Below are positions 16,363 to 25,586 of a stretch of 50,003 nt of DNA, piece after piece. The notes beneath the pieces were generated by a model. That model searched no databases and was not told the DNA's origin. It saw only the letters and a program-made list of their open reading frames with translations. Position numbers and translations under genes: made by a program. How positions within the stretch are numbered: the first letter of the stretch is position 1; each line of letters starts with the position of its first letter. This DNA comes from SHYQ01 sp041674525 (GTDB taxonomy: Bacteria; Chloroflexota; Dehalococcoidia; UBA2979): assembly GCA_041674525.1 (NCBI GenBank), contig JBAYVN010000010.1:1-50003 (forward strand), read 5' to 3'.

Positions 16363-19300
16363 ATGGACGCCCCGCGACCGCTGACGCTCCCCGTTCGCCG
16401 CGTCGTGCGCGGCCAGACCGCGTCCGCGCACGCCAGCGTGCAGCACGCGCTCGACCTCCTGGACGCCGCGCCCGCCACCCTCGAGCGGCTCGCCGCCGAC
16501 CTGGCCGCCGGGCTCGCGGGCGGCGCGAGCGATGTGCTCATCGACCGTGGCTCCCGGCTCCTCTACGCCACCGACGCGTCGATCTACGAGATGGAGCCCC
16601 TGGCCATCGTCTTCCCGCGCGGCGCGCCGGACATCCAGCACGTGGTCCGGGTCGCCGCCGCGCAGGGCGTGCCCATCCTGACGCGCGGCGCGGGCACGAG
16701 CCTCGCCGGGCAGGCGGTGAACCACGCCATCGTCATCGACTGCTCGCGCCACATGAACCGCGTGCTCGAGGTGAACGCCGCGGATCGCTGGGCGCGCGTG
16801 GAGCCGGGCGTCGTGCTGGACCAGCTCAGCCGCGCGGCGCGGCCGCACGGCCTCCAGTACGGCATCGACCCCGCGACCAGGAACCGCGCAACCATTGGCG
16901 GCGGCATCGGCAACAACTCCTGCGGCGCGCACTCGCTGATCTACGGCAAGACCGTGGACCAGGTGATCGCCGTAGACGTCGTGCTCGCCGACGGCTCACT
17001 CGCCACGTTCGAGGAGACCGACGGCGGGGATCTGCTCGAGCAGATGTCCACACCCGGCCTCGAGGGCGACATCTATCGCGGCGTCCGCCGCGTCGCGCAC
17101 CGCGAGCGCGCCGAGATCGCCGCCCGCTACCCCGGCATCCAGCGCCGTGTCTCCGGCTACAACCTTGACGAGTTCACGGGCGAGGGCGCCATGAACCTCG
17201 CGCGCATGATCGTCGGCTCGGAGGGGACCCTGGCCATCGTCGTCGAGGCGCGCGTGCGCCTGGTGCCCGTGCCCGCCCTGAAGGGTGTGGCCGCGCTGCA
17301 CTTCCGCTCGGTGGTGGAGGCCTGCCGCGCTACACCGGAGGCGCTGAAGCTCCAGGCTGCCTCGATCGAGGTCATCGACGACACGATCATCCGGCGCTGC
17401 CGCGAGAGCATCGGCTACGCGGACCTCGCGGACTTCGTTCGCGGCGAGGCCGGCGCGCTTCTGATGATCGAGGTGTACGCCGACGACCCCGGCGAGCTGC
17501 GCGCGCATCTCGACTCGATCGAGCGCGACATGGTGGGGCGCGGCATTGCGTACGACTGCGTGACCACCACGGACGCGCGCGAGCAGGCGCGCATGTGGCG
17601 CATGCGCGAGGCGGGCCTCGGCCTGCTGATGAGCATGCGCGGCGACGCCAAGCCGATCGCGTACGTGGAGGACACGGCCGTCGCCCCGGAGCGCCTCGGC
17701 GACTTCGTGGAGCGCTTCGATGCGATCGTGCGCGCCCACGGCACGGAGGCGGCGCACTACGGTCACGCCTCGGTCGGGTGCCTGCACATCCGGCCCGTGG
17801 TGAACATCAAGTCGGACGCCGGAGCCACCACGATGCAGGCGATCGCCAGCGAGGTCGCCGACCTCGTCATCGAATTCGGCGGCAGCCTCTCCGGCGAGCA
17901 CGGCGACGGCATCCTGCGCGGCGTGTTCACCGAGCGCATGTTCGGCGCGCGTCTCACCGAGGCGTTCCGCGAGGTGAAGCGCACGTTCGACCCCGCCGGG
18001 ATCCTCAACCCCGGCAAGATCATCGACACACCGCCGTTGCTCGACAACCTCCGCCTGGGCCCGGCGACCGTGAACGCGCAGCCCCGCACTGTCCTCGACT
18101 GGGCGCGCGAGGGCGGGCTGGCGCGCGCCGCCGAGCAGTGCAACGGGCAGGGCATCTGCCTCAAGCACGAAGGGACGATGTGCCCGTCGTTCATGGTGAC
18201 GCATGACGAGGAGCACTCCACGCGCGGGCGCGCCAACCTGTTGCGGCAGGCGCTCAACGGTGCGCTGCCGGCGGATGCGCTCGCTGGCGACCGCCTGCAG
18301 CAGGCGCTCGACCTCTGCGTCGAGTGCAAGGCGTGCAAGGCCGAGTGCGCCTCCGGCGTCGACCTCGCGAAGCTGAAGTACGAGGTGCTGACGGCGTACC
18401 ACGACGCCCACGGGGTGCCGCTGCGCGCGCGCCTCTTCGGCCACATGGCGACGTGGAGCCGGCTCGGGAGCATGGCGGGGCCGCTGGTGCCGCTGATCAA
18501 CCTCGGCGCGTCGCTCCCCCCGGTGCGTGCGCTCCTGCACCGGCTGGGCATCCACCGCGACCGGCCGCTGCCGCGCCTCGCGCGCGAGCCGTTCCGCCGC
18601 TGGTGGGCGCGCCGCCCCCGGGCATCGACCCCCGCGCCCCGCGGCGAGGTGGTGCTCTACGACGATACCTTCGTGCGCTACTACCACCCGGAGGTGGGGC
18701 AGGCTGCCGTGCGCGTGCTGGAGGCGCTCGGGTACGCCGTGACCGTCCTCGACCGCCTGGGCTGCTGCGGGCGTCCGTTGATCTCGAAGGGCCAGCTGCA
18801 CACGGCCCGCGACTGGGCGGCGAGGAACGTGGAGGCGCTCGCGCCGTACGCGGAGCGCGGCGTCCCGATCGTGGGCACCGAGCCGTCCTGCCTGCTCTCC
18901 CTGCGCGACGAGTACCCGGAGCTGCTGCGCTCCGCCCCGGCGCGGGCCGTCGCGGCGCAGGCGTGGCTGCTGGAGGAGCTGGCGGCACGCGTGGCGCGCC
19001 AGGACCCGGCCGTGCGCGACCGCTTCTCGATCGCCCTCGACCGGGCGGCCGTGCTGCACGGGCACTGCCACCAGAAGGCCCTGGCCGGAATGGACCCGAC
19101 CCTGGAGGCGCTCGGGCTGGTGCCCGGCCTCACGACCAGTCTCGTGGACTCCGCGTGCTGCGGGATGGCGGGCGCCTTCGGGTTCGAGGCTGAGCACTAC
19201 GAGGTGTCGCGCGCCATGGGCGAGCGCTCGCTGTTCCCTGCGATCGCCGCCGCGCCGGACGCCGAGGTGGTGGTGACGGGCGTTTCCTGCCGCCAGCAGA

Positions 19301-19371
19301 TCGCCCACTTCACGGGCCGCGCCCCTCGCCACGTGGCGGAGGTGCTGGCGGACGCCCTCGCCCCACTCTGA
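16363..19371 (+). CDS. FAD-linked 2-hydroxyacid dehydrogenase with Fe-S/CCG domains (YdiJ-like)
   Basis: The 1002-residue protein fuses a PCMH-type FAD domain (TRGAGTSLAGQAV near residue 110, GGGIGNNSCGAHS near 180), an FAD-linked oxidase C-terminal domain (SGEHGDGI near 515), a ferredoxin-like iron-sulfur segment (CVECKACKAEC from residue 652), and two CCG motifs (LGCCGRP, SACCGMAG) for further cluster binding. This layout and length match YdiJ-type D-2-hydroxyglutarate or D-lactate dehydrogenases that feed electrons to the quinone pool. The ATG at 16363 is preferred to a GTG 24 nt upstream; there is no ribosome binding site, but TACGCT lies 7 nt before the ATG. Substrate choice cannot be settled from sequence. 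Confidence 0.9.
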   Translation: MDAPRPLTLPVRRVVRGQTASAHASVQHALDLLDAAPATLERLAADLAAGLAGGASDVLIDRGSRLLYATDASIYEMEPLAIVFPRGAPDIQHVVRVAAAQGVPILTRGAGTSLAGQAVNHAIVIDCSRHMNRVLEVNAADRWARVEPGVVLDQLSRAARPHGLQYGIDPATRNRATIGGGIGNNSCGAHSLIYGKTVDQVIAVDVVLADGSLATFEETDGGDLLEQMSTPGLEGDIYRGVRRVAHRERAEIAARYPGIQRRVSGYNLDEFTGEGAMNLARMIVGSEGTLAIVVEARVRLVPVPALKGVAALHFRSVVEACRATPEALKLQAASIEVIDDTIIRRCRESIGYADLADFVRGEAGALLMIEVYADDPGELRAHLDSIERDMVGRGIAYDCVTTTDAREQARMWRMREAGLGLLMSMRGDAKPIAYVEDTAVAPERLGDFVERFDAIVRAHGTEAAHYGHASVGCLHIRPVVNIKSDAGATTMQAIASEVADLVIEFGGSLSGEHGDGILRGVFTERMFGARLTEAFREVKRTFDPAGILNPGKIIDTPPLLDNLRLGPATVNAQPRTVLDWAREGGLARAAEQCNGQGICLKHEGTMCPSFMVTHDEEHSTRGRANLLRQALNGALPADALAGDRLQQALDLCVECKACKAECASGVDLAKLKYEVLTAYHDAHGVPLRARLFGHMATWSRLGSMAGPLVPLINLGASLPPVRALLHRLGIHRDRPLPRLAREPFRRWWARRPRASTPAPRGEVVLYDDTFVRYYHPEVGQAAVRVLEALGYAVTVLDRLGCCGRPLISKGQLHTARDWAARNVEALAPYAERGVPIVGTEPSCLLSLRDEYPELLRSAPARAVAAQAWLLEELAARVARQDPAVRDRFSIALDRAAVLHGHCHQKALAGMDPTLEALGLVPGLTTSLVDSACCGMAGAFGFEAEHYEVSRAMGERSLFPAIAAAPDAEVVVTGVSCRQQIAHFTGRAPRHVAEVLADALAPL

Positions 19372-19499
19372 CGTTTCCCTGACCCCGGCGAGGCCGCTCC
19401 GGCGGGGCTCCTCGATGCGGCGTGGACCGCCGCCTGACGCCTGCGGCAAATACCCGCGCGTGCCGATGCTTTAATCGCGAGCACCAGAGGAGGACGCAG

Positions 19500-20297
19500 G
19501 TGAGCACGGCGATCGAGATCCCACCGCTGCCCATTGCCCAGGTCCGGGCGATGGCGCTGATCTCCAACCCGGCGCCTTCCTTCGAGGAGCTCAGCTCCGT
19601 GGTGGACGCCGATCCCGCGCTGACGGCCTCCCTGCTGCGCGTCGCGAACTCCGCCATGTCCTCCCCCGTAGACCGGGTCCGCACCGCCCACACGGCCATG
19701 GTGCGCATCGGGGTCACCGAAACCCGCCGGATCGTGATGAGCATCGCGCTCTCCAACTCCTTCGGAAGCCTGGCCAGCTCGCATATCGACGAGGGGGAGC
19801 TGTGGCGTCACCTGATCGCCACCGGCGTGCTGGCCGACGCCACCGCGTGGGGCGAGGTCCGGCACAGCGAGGCGTTTACCGCCGGCCTGCTGCATGACCT
19901 GGGGCGGCTGGCGATGGCCGCGCAGGATCCGCTGCGGTACGCCAGGGTGGTGGAGCTGGCCCGGCGCGGGATGCCCGCGAGCGAGGGCGAGCGCATGGTG
20001 TTCGGGATGAACCACTCGCAGTGGGGCGAGGCCATCGGCCGCTCGTGGGGCTTCCCGTCCGACATCGTCGACGCGATCGCCGAGCACCACACGGGCGCGC
20101 AGCGGGGACTGTCGTGGGTCGTCACCCGTGCTCGCGAGCTCTCGGCCACGCTCGGGATCGGGGACGGCATCGTCGGCCCGGAGGCGCCGGGACCCGACAG
20201 CGAGGCGGCCATGCTGCCCGTCATCGAGGAGCTCGGCGGCGAGGAGGCGGTGATCAAGCGCGTGGAGTGGTACAGCGGCGCGTTCAAGGCCGCGTAG
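19500..20297 (+). CDS. HDOD-domain signalling protein
   Basis: The 265-residue protein is a single HDOD domain: NPAPSFEELSSVVDADPALTASLLRVANSA is the family hallmark (NP, DP, LLRxAN), and the HD-like GLLHDLGRLAM and AIAEHHTG follow. HDOD proteins act as scaffolds in bacterial signalling and chemotaxis rather than as phosphodiesterases. GTG 19500 is supported by AGAGGAGGA 5-8 nt upstream; upstream residues in the longer frame are not conserved. The next gene, 251 nt on, is a chemoreceptor on the same strand. Confidence 0.9.
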   Translation: MSTAIEIPPLPIAQVRAMALISNPAPSFEELSSVVDADPALTASLLRVANSAMSSPVDRVRTAHTAMVRIGVTETRRIVMSIALSNSFGSLASSHIDEGELWRHLIATGVLADATAWGEVRHSEAFTAGLLHDLGRLAMAAQDPLRYARVVELARRGMPASEGERMVFGMNHSQWGEAIGRSWGFPSDIVDAIAEHHTGAQRGLSWVVTRARELSATLGIGDGIVGPEAPGPDSEAAMLPVIEELGGEEAVIKRVEWYSGAFKAA

Positions 20298-20422
20298 CGG
20301 CGCGTTCCGCGCCGGCGGCCGGACCCGCCGGGGCCGTTCCTCGCATGCCTCGCGCGCACCAGCAGCGGTCCGCCCGCCGCGCCGCTGCGTTCTCTGACCG
20401 TGCGCTGACGCTCCGCTGCACT

Positions 20423-20443
20423 ACCTGAACTCCCTATTCAGGT
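20423..20443 (+). promoter_or_regulatory. Inverted repeat upstream of the chemoreceptor
   Basis: ACCTGAA (20423-20429) and TTCAGGT (20437-20443) form a perfect 7-bp inverted repeat with a 7-nt loop, in a 251-nt spacer before the chemoreceptor gene. It lacks a T-run, so it is a weak terminator at best; a regulator site is as likely. Confidence 0.4.
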
Positions 20444-20548
20444 TCGCCGCACACTGACGAATCCTTGTCCCGAGGGACGCCACTGGCGCCTCCACGAACG
20501 CTTTGCTCGCCCTCCAGCGCACTTCAACGAGAGAGACAGGACGACACC

Positions 20549-22120
20549 GTGGCCGCAACGACGACCCTTGCCGAGCACCTCAGCATCGACCGCAACGACC
20601 TCGACCTCCGGCTCCGCTGGGTGCAGTTCGGCGACCGCGAGGCGGAGCTGGTGCGAGCCGCCGCCGTCTACCTGCGCCCCGCCGCCGCCGAGATCGCGCG
20701 GGAGTTCTACGACCACTCGTTCCGCTTCCCGGAGTTCACCCGCAAGGTCGAGGAGTCAGGTTCGACGCGCGCGCGGCTAGAGAAGGCGCAGGAGGGCTAC
20801 TTCCTGACGCTGCTGGACGGCACCCCGGACGAGCGGTACGTGGAGAGCCGCCTCCACATCGGGAAAGTCCACGCAGTGCTCGGCGTGCACCCGCGATGGA
20901 ACATGGGGAACTACGGCACGTACGCCCAGCTGATCTTCCCGCGCCTGGCGCCGCACCTCGACCCCACGCAGCTCGCGGAGACCGTGGTGGCCTTCCAGAA
21001 GCTCCTGATGTTCGATGCCTCGCTCGCGATCGAGTCGTATATCGCGTTCGGGATGATGGCGCGCATGCAGGAGGTCACCGGCGCGCTGCTGGGCGCCACC
21101 GACATGCTTTCGTTGTCGTCTGGCGAGGTCGAGACGGCATCTCGCGAGATCGCGCAGGCCATCGAGCAGATCGCGCGCGGGGCCGTCGAGCAGACCGAGA
21201 ACGCCGGGCTGATCCGCGACGAGGTCGGCCAGGTGCAGGAGTCCGCCGACATGGTCGCCATGCAGGCCCGCGAGCAGGCGGAGGCGCTGACCACCGCCAT
21301 CGCGCGCTCCCGGGAGACGGCCGACGTCTCACGCGGCGCGACCGAGGCGGCGACCACCGGGATGGACAGCGTGGAGCAGACGATCGCGGCCATGGACTCG
21401 ATCACCGAGACCGTGTCGCAGACCTCCTCGCAGCTCGAGAGCCTGAGCGCGCGCGGGACCGAGATCGGCACGATCACCAAGACGATCTCCGAGATCGCCG
21501 ATCAGACCAACCTGCTCGCGCTCAACGCGGCCATCGAGGCGGCGCGGGCCGGCGACGCCGGCCGCGGCTTCGCCGTGGTTGCCGCGGAGGTCCGCAGCCT
21601 GGCCGAGCGCGCATCGAACGCGGCGAAGGACATCGCCAAGCTGATCGAGGACGTGCGGCGCGGCATGGACACCAGCGCGGGGTCGATGCGGTCCGCCGTC
21701 GAGCGCGTCAACGAGGGCACGCTGCGCGCCCGCGAGGCCGGCGAGGTGCTCGGCCGCCTGGTCGAGGTGAACCGCAAGGTCAGCGAGGAGGTCGGCGGCG
21801 TGCAGAACGGCGACGGCGGCCTCACCGGCGTGCTGGAGCAGGTGGGCGCCCTGGCGGAGCAGACGCAATCGCTGGCCACTGGCATGCGCGAGCTCACCGC
21901 CTCGGCGGCCGTGCGCGCGGCCTCGGCCGGCGCGGCGGCCGAAGAGAGCGCCGCCTCCGCGGAGGAGGTCTCCGCGTCCTCCGAGGAGGTCTCCGCCCAG
22001 ACCGGCGAAGTCGCCAACCAGGCCGATCAGCTCCGCTCGCTGGCCCTGGAGCTGCGCACCTTCATCGAGGCGCTCGGCTTCACCGTCGAGGAGTCGACGG
22101 AGGCGCGCCGCGCGGCGTAG
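20549..22120 (+). CDS. Globin-coupled methyl-accepting chemoreceptor (HemAT-like)
   Basis: The 523-residue protein has no transmembrane helix. Residues 15-185 form a globin-coupled sensor domain; H108 in GKVHAVLGV, followed by PRWNMGNYG, matches the heme-binding proximal histidine region of HemAT. Residues 200-510 are an MCP signalling coiled coil with the conserved tip EIADQTNLLALNAAIEAARAG and GRGFAVVAAEVRSLAERA. It should bind O2 through heme and signal to CheA through CheW, here encoded 10 kb away. The GTG at 20549 is chosen because the longer frame adds unconserved residues and AGGACGAC precedes it. No C-terminal CheR-docking pentapeptide is visible. Confidence 0.93.
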   Translation: MAATTTLAEHLSIDRNDLDLRLRWVQFGDREAELVRAAAVYLRPAAAEIAREFYDHSFRFPEFTRKVEESGSTRARLEKAQEGYFLTLLDGTPDERYVESRLHIGKVHAVLGVHPRWNMGNYGTYAQLIFPRLAPHLDPTQLAETVVAFQKLLMFDASLAIESYIAFGMMARMQEVTGALLGATDMLSLSSGEVETASREIAQAIEQIARGAVEQTENAGLIRDEVGQVQESADMVAMQAREQAEALTTAIARSRETADVSRGATEAATTGMDSVEQTIAAMDSITETVSQTSSQLESLSARGTEIGTITKTISEIADQTNLLALNAAIEAARAGDAGRGFAVVAAEVRSLAERASNAAKDIAKLIEDVRRGMDTSAGSMRSAVERVNEGTLRAREAGEVLGRLVEVNRKVSEEVGGVQNGDGGLTGVLEQVGALAEQTQSLATGMRELTASAAVRAASAGAAAEESAASAEEVSASSEEVSAQTGEVANQADQLRSLALELRTFIEALGFTVEESTEARRAA

Positions 22121-22224
22121 CCCGGCACCGCCACAAGAGGTAGGCGGAGGAGAGGGGTGGGGACGGCCCGGGGGGCGTTTGCCCGGACCGTCCCGTTTCG
22201 CCGCCCGCTAATCGCGAGCCGGCA

Positions 22225-22854
22225 TTACCGCATCGGCATCGCGGTCGCACTGCCGGCAGGCATCGCCCCCGGGGTGCCGGAGGGCATCGCGCCTCCGGAC
22301 ATGGGCGTGGCCGCCGGGGCGGCGCGCACCTCGACCTTGCTCTCCACGGTCGCCCCGCTGGCCAGCTTCAGGGTGACGGTGAACGTGTCCCCCACCTTGA
22401 GCTGCTTCGCAAGGCCGATCAGCATGATGTGGAACCCGCCCGGCGCCAGCTTCAGCGTGCCGGAGGCGGGCACGTCCAGCCCGTCCACCTGCTGCATCTT
22501 CATCATGTCGCCGTCCTTGACCATCGTGTGCAGCTCGACGCGCTTCGTGATCGTCTCCGGGACGGACGCGCTGACGATGCGCTCCGCCTTCGCCCCCTTG
22601 TTCTGCACCGTGGCGTAGATCGCGCTGTTCTCGTCTGGCAGGCCCGGCGTGGCGCGCGCCCAGACATCGGTCAGCGTGATCTGCGGCCCGGCGGCCGTGG
22701 GCGAGGCCGTCGGGGTCGCGGTGGCCGTGGCGCTGGGCGTGGCGGCGGGCTTCGCCTGCGGCGCTCCGCAGGCGACGGCCAGCAAGCCGAGGCCGACCGC
22801 GCACGCACCCAACAACCGGCGGCACGTCACGGACCGTGACGTGAAGGGATTCAT
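22225..22854 (-). CDS. PCu(A)C copper chaperone lipoprotein
   Basis: The 209-residue protein has a lipoprotein signal with the lipobox ending at C29 (LLAVACG), a 25-residue Ala/Thr/Pro linker, and a PCu(A)C domain. The copper motif H-X10-M-X21-H-X-M is exact: H109, M120, H142, M144. Such periplasmic or surface proteins carry Cu(I) to Sco and to the CuA site of cytochrome oxidase. Beyond the domain is an unusual Met-rich tail (residues 185-209, six Met among Gly, Pro and Ala), which may add further Cu(I) sites. Its ATG directly follows the stop of the Sco gene, so the two are co-translated. Confidence 0.92.
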   Translation of the reverse strand: MNPFTSRSVTCRRLLGACAVGLGLLAVACGAPQAKPAATPSATATATPTASPTAAGPQITLTDVWARATPGLPDENSAIYATVQNKGAKAERIVSASVPETITKRVELHTMVKDGDMMKMQQVDGLDVPASGTLKLAPGGFHIMLIGLAKQLKVGDTFTVTLKLASGATVESKVEVRAAPAATPMSGGAMPSGTPGAMPAGSATAMPMR

Positions 22855-23487
22855 CTACTGGGTCCTCTCGTTGGCAATGATCTGCAGGTCGTTGGCCATC
22901 GCCTCGGGCTCGAGTTCGGAGGGCATGCGCAGGCGCAGCTTCCCCGCGCGGTCGAGGACGTACGTGGTCGCGGGGTGCGAGACCGTGTACGAACCGTCCG
23001 CCTTGGGCGTGCTGCATTCCGGCGAGACGCCCCACCCGTGCAGCGTCGACAGGACCTCCTCGGTGTCACCGGAGACGCCGATGAAGGTCGGGTTGAAGAA
23101 GTGCACGTACGTGGCCATATCCTGCGCGGTGTCGCGTGCCGGGTCCGCCGTGACCATGACGACTCTGACCTCGTCACGCACCGCGATCGGCAGCAACTCC
23201 ATCGCGGACGCGAGGTGGCTCATGGTCAGCGGGCAGAGGTCGGGGCAGTGCGTGTACCCGATGTACACCACGACCACCTTTCCCCGCAGATCGCTGAGGT
23301 GGAACTCCCGGTCGTTCGCCACCAGGCTGAAGTCCTTCAGCGCCACCGGCGGTTCCACCGTGTACGACTCGTACACCGGCGCCCGGTAGCAGGCGACCGA
23401 ACTCACCAGCGCCAGCAGCACCGTGACCACCGCCGCCAGGCGGCGCGATCCATGAACAGGGCGCGCTCCATGCACAGACATGGACAT
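22855..23487 (-). CDS. Sco1/SenC copper chaperone
   Basis: The 210-residue lipoprotein (lipobox ending at C33, SVAC) has the thioredoxin-like Sco fold with the Cu ligands C81 and C85 in THCPDLCPLT and H171 in SHPATTYVLD. Sco proteins reduce and metallate the CuA centre of cytochrome c oxidase subunit II. A second ATG two codons in (23481) is better spaced from AGAGG and may be the true start. It lies between a small His-rich membrane protein and PCu(A)C, forming a three-gene copper-delivery operon; no oxidase genes are in the window. Confidence 0.93.
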   Translation of the reverse strand: MSMSVHGARPVHGSRRLAAVVTVLLALVSSVACYRAPVYESYTVEPPVALKDFSLVANDREFHLSDLRGKVVVVYIGYTHCPDLCPLTMSHLASAMELLPIAVRDEVRVVMVTADPARDTAQDMATYVHFFNPTFIGVSGDTEEVLSTLHGWGVSPECSTPKADGSYTVSHPATTYVLDRAGKLRLRMPSELEPEAMANDLQIIANERTQ

Positions 23488-23524
23488 GTCCTCTCTTCGC
23501 TCATCACCGAGGCGGAGAGAGAGG

Positions 23525-23920
23525 TCAGCGAGGGGGTGGCGACTCGGGCGCCAGGCGCTGTGCCGCGGGAGTGATCGCGTGGCCGGCGAACGATTCGACG
23601 GCGGTCATCGCCGGGATCAGCAATGCCGCGACGGCCATCACCGGGATCGCAGGCGCGCCCGCCAGGTCACCGGCGGTGAAGACGATCCCCTGGCTGGCCG
23701 GCCGGGGGGCGCTCTCCGGCGTCGCGCTGGCGTCCCACGGGTGCGAGTGCGCCCCGGCCACGCCGCTCAACGACGCGTGACCATGGTCCGGGAGCCAGCC
23801 CCAGAGGTCGAGGTCCAGCGCGGGCGACAGGCTCGGCGCGATGAGCGCGGCGACCAGGAGCATCGACACCAGCCGTACCAGTGTCGAATGCACCAGCGGG
23901 ATCCGCGTACGAGTCTTCAC
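23525..23920 (-). CDS. Small membrane protein with His-rich loop, copper operon
   Basis: I do not recognise a family. The 131-residue product has an N-terminal hydrophobic stretch (about 15-32, signal or TM), a loop holding a His cluster (DHGHASLSGVAGAHSHPW, about 45-62), and a second hydrophobic stretch around 88-112, ending in a basic, Pro-rich tail. The gene sits 37 nt upstream of the Sco gene on the same strand and begins at GTG. Its place at the head of a Sco-PCu(A)C operon and its His-rich exterior loop suggest a metal-handling role, which is inference only. Confidence 0.6.
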   Translation of the reverse strand: MKTRTRIPLVHSTLVRLVSMLLVAALIAPSLSPALDLDLWGWLPDHGHASLSGVAGAHSHPWDASATPESAPRPASQGIVFTAGDLAGAPAIPVMAVAALLIPAMTAVESFAGHAITPAAQRLAPESPPPR

Positions 23921-24105
23921 CGATCCATCGTCTAATACGCGAGGCGGGCTCGCGACCGACGAACGTCCCGCCCAGCCCGGGACTCGCCGCCCACCGGGAT
24001 GGCAGTCAGCGATCCTCTTCTGCGCTTAAGAAACGGGGGAACCGGCTCCCGGAGGCCGTTGGACTCCATGCCATCCCGGAGGTCACGTCGTCCATACCGG
24101 AGTCC

Positions 24106-24563
24106 TCAACGAAACCTATTCAGGAGCACGGGACACCAGTAGAGGGAGCCTTCATCCTGCGTAGCCGCATCGGGGCGACGGATCCAGGCCTCGGCCCCAT
24201 CAAGAGCCTTGAGTACTCGGACGTGCGCCGGCTCAAGCGCTTCAGTCGCGTGCAGGAACTTATCGCGCCAGAAGTTGGTGGCCTCTGAAAACGCCGCTCG
24301 ATTTCCGCTGCGTGAAGAACGTACTCGGCGTATTCCGTACTGTGCGCGTAGTCCTTGTCGAGCAGATCGGCACGGGAACCCTCGAGCCGCATCGACAGGA
24401 TTCTGATGAACTGCTCGATGCGGCGAAACCGCACTTCCTGGAGATGTCCACCGATCAACTGCTGAAGAACCCCACCGACGCACGGGATAGCAGCAAACGC
24501 GGCGAGCGCGGCGCTCTCCCCCGTCACCATCGGCACTGCATCGTTCGCCGGATGTTCGTTCAC
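24106..24563 (-). pseudogene. Frameshifted gene, possible DUF4393-like protein
   Basis: The frame starting at 24563 (MNEHPANDAVPMV, with an all-helical region FRRIEQFIRILSMRLEGS and YAHSTEYAEYVLHAAEIERR) loses its sense near 24295. The neighbouring frame continues FSEATNFWRDKFLHATEALEPAHVRVLKAL to a stop at 24106. One extra base in the T4 run (AAAA near 24292 on the plus strand) would fuse the two into a protein of about 150 residues. The pattern of charged helices resembles proteins with EKRxxxAxLLxNAL and LSPLHLRVLxxL, but I am not sure of the family. Base composition is lower in GC than the neighbours. Confidence 0.45.
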
Positions 24564-24602
24564 CTACGAGTCATCCTGCTTCATTATTCGTTGTGCAGTG
24601 GC

Positions 24603-24974
24603 TTATCGGCACCGATCAGTGGTGTCGTGCGCCGGGATCTCCTGCGGAGTCCCTGCCCAAATCGCCGCTGTATGGTAGGTAACTGACGTGGGCAGGAGCT
24701 GACCCACCCGCGCGGCGCCGTAGCATGCCGACGTCACTACCGTCTCTCGCTCCGACCCGAATAGAACCAACGTCACGTAGAAGCCCGACTTCCCTGAGCT
24801 CCCATCCCGCACCAAGTACTGGTTTTTTGCAACGACCGTGAAGTCTGCGGGATGCGCCGATGCATCCGGTGCACTCGGCCCACTGCCAACGTTCGGCGAC
24901 TTCGGCCCGGAGCATCCAACGACTAGCGTCGTGCAGAATAGCGCGCACGTCAGGCAAACCGCCCGAGTTCTCAC
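24603..24974 (-). CDS. Hypothetical lipoprotein
   Basis: Using the GTG at 24974, which has GGGGAGG 5 nt upstream, the protein has 123 residues: an N-terminal signal with lipobox LVVGC, a Ser/Pro/Ala-rich linker (residues 22-40), and a small domain containing FTVVAKNQYLVRDGSSG and FYVTLVLFGS. The remaining Cys of SACYGAA and DRC could form a disulfide. I recognise no family. The composition is less GC-rich than flanking genes, as for the frameshifted gene next to it. Confidence 0.6.
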   Translation of the reverse strand: MRTRAVCLTCALFCTTLVVGCSGPKSPNVGSGPSAPDASAHPADFTVVAKNQYLVRDGSSGKSGFYVTLVLFGSERETVVTSACYGAARVGQLLPTSVTYHTAAIWAGTPQEIPAHDTTDRCR

Positions 24975-25194
24975 CGGCGCCTCCCCGCGGACCGATCCCA
25001 AGGAATTGTGCGCCGCCCAACTCCGTTAGTCGACCGCCAGGCTGACGTCCAGAGCGCGGTTCCAGGTGCGTCCCCCGAGCCGTTCTCCGCGCTCCAATCG
25101 AAAGGGCCAATAATGAGCGCCGATGGCGTCCGCTCGGCCTCGACCCCGCGCCGCGCGCACCAGCGTCGGTGCGTCGAGGCCAGTGGGAGGCTGT

Positions 25195-25269
25195 TGGAGC
25201 GGGGAACGGGATTCGAACCCGCGACATCCTGCTTGGAAGGCAGGCGCTCTACCACTGAGCTATCCCCGC
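25195..25269 (-). tRNA. tRNA-Gly (TCC anticodon)
   Basis: The reverse strand gives acceptor GCGGGGA pairing with TCCCCGC, D-arm GCTCAGTGGTAGAGC, anticodon stem-loop CCTGC-CTTCCAA-GCAGG (anticodon TCC), T-arm GCGGG-TTCGAAT-CCCGT, discriminator T and an encoded CCA. Its 3' end points at the lower-GC patch to the left. Confidence 0.97.
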
Positions 25270-25586
25270 CCGCCGGCGCCGCGCGGGTGCGAGGTGCCCA
25301 GTATCGCGCACGTCCGGCGCGCTGTCGCCCGTGGCCGCTGGGCAGCAGGCGCGGGGCGCTGCCGGAGCCTCGCGTCTCGCGCCGCGAGGGCCCGATCTCG
25401 CCCGCGAGACGACTGGGGCTCCCTGCACCCGGCGCCACCGCGCCCGGGGAATCTGACCAGAACTCCGCGCGGCGTCGCTCGGCCCCGCGTGAGCCCTCGA
25501 GGCGTGGCGGGTGGCCGGGGCGGGGGTGGAACCTCGCACGCAGTGGACTATGCTGCCAGCGAAGCGACGACGGCGAGGAGGCACCG
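25270..25586. other. Intergenic region between tRNA-Gly and the universal stress gene
   Basis: This stretch of 317 nt holds no convincing gene. Near its right end TATGCT (25549-25554) is a likely -10 element for the universal stress gene, and GAGGAG at 25575-25580 is that gene's ribosome binding site. The left part is very GC-rich with no clear structure. Confidence 0.5.

Noticed and set aside
16996..19449. Very long open frame on the reverse strand opposite the FAD/Fe-S dehydrogenase
   Set aside because: GC-rich codons leave antisense frames open by chance; the translation is Arg/His-rich with no motif, while the forward frame has clear domains.
24025..24060. Possible attachment-site copy of the tRNA-Gly 3' end
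   Set aside because: CGGGGGAACCGG here resembles GCGGGGAACGGG of the tRNA only over a few bases with a gap; too weak to call an att site.
25008..25586. Long N-terminal extension of the universal stress protein
   Set aside because: The extension crosses the tRNA-Gly gene; the ATG at 25587 has a good ribosome binding site and the family N-terminus.
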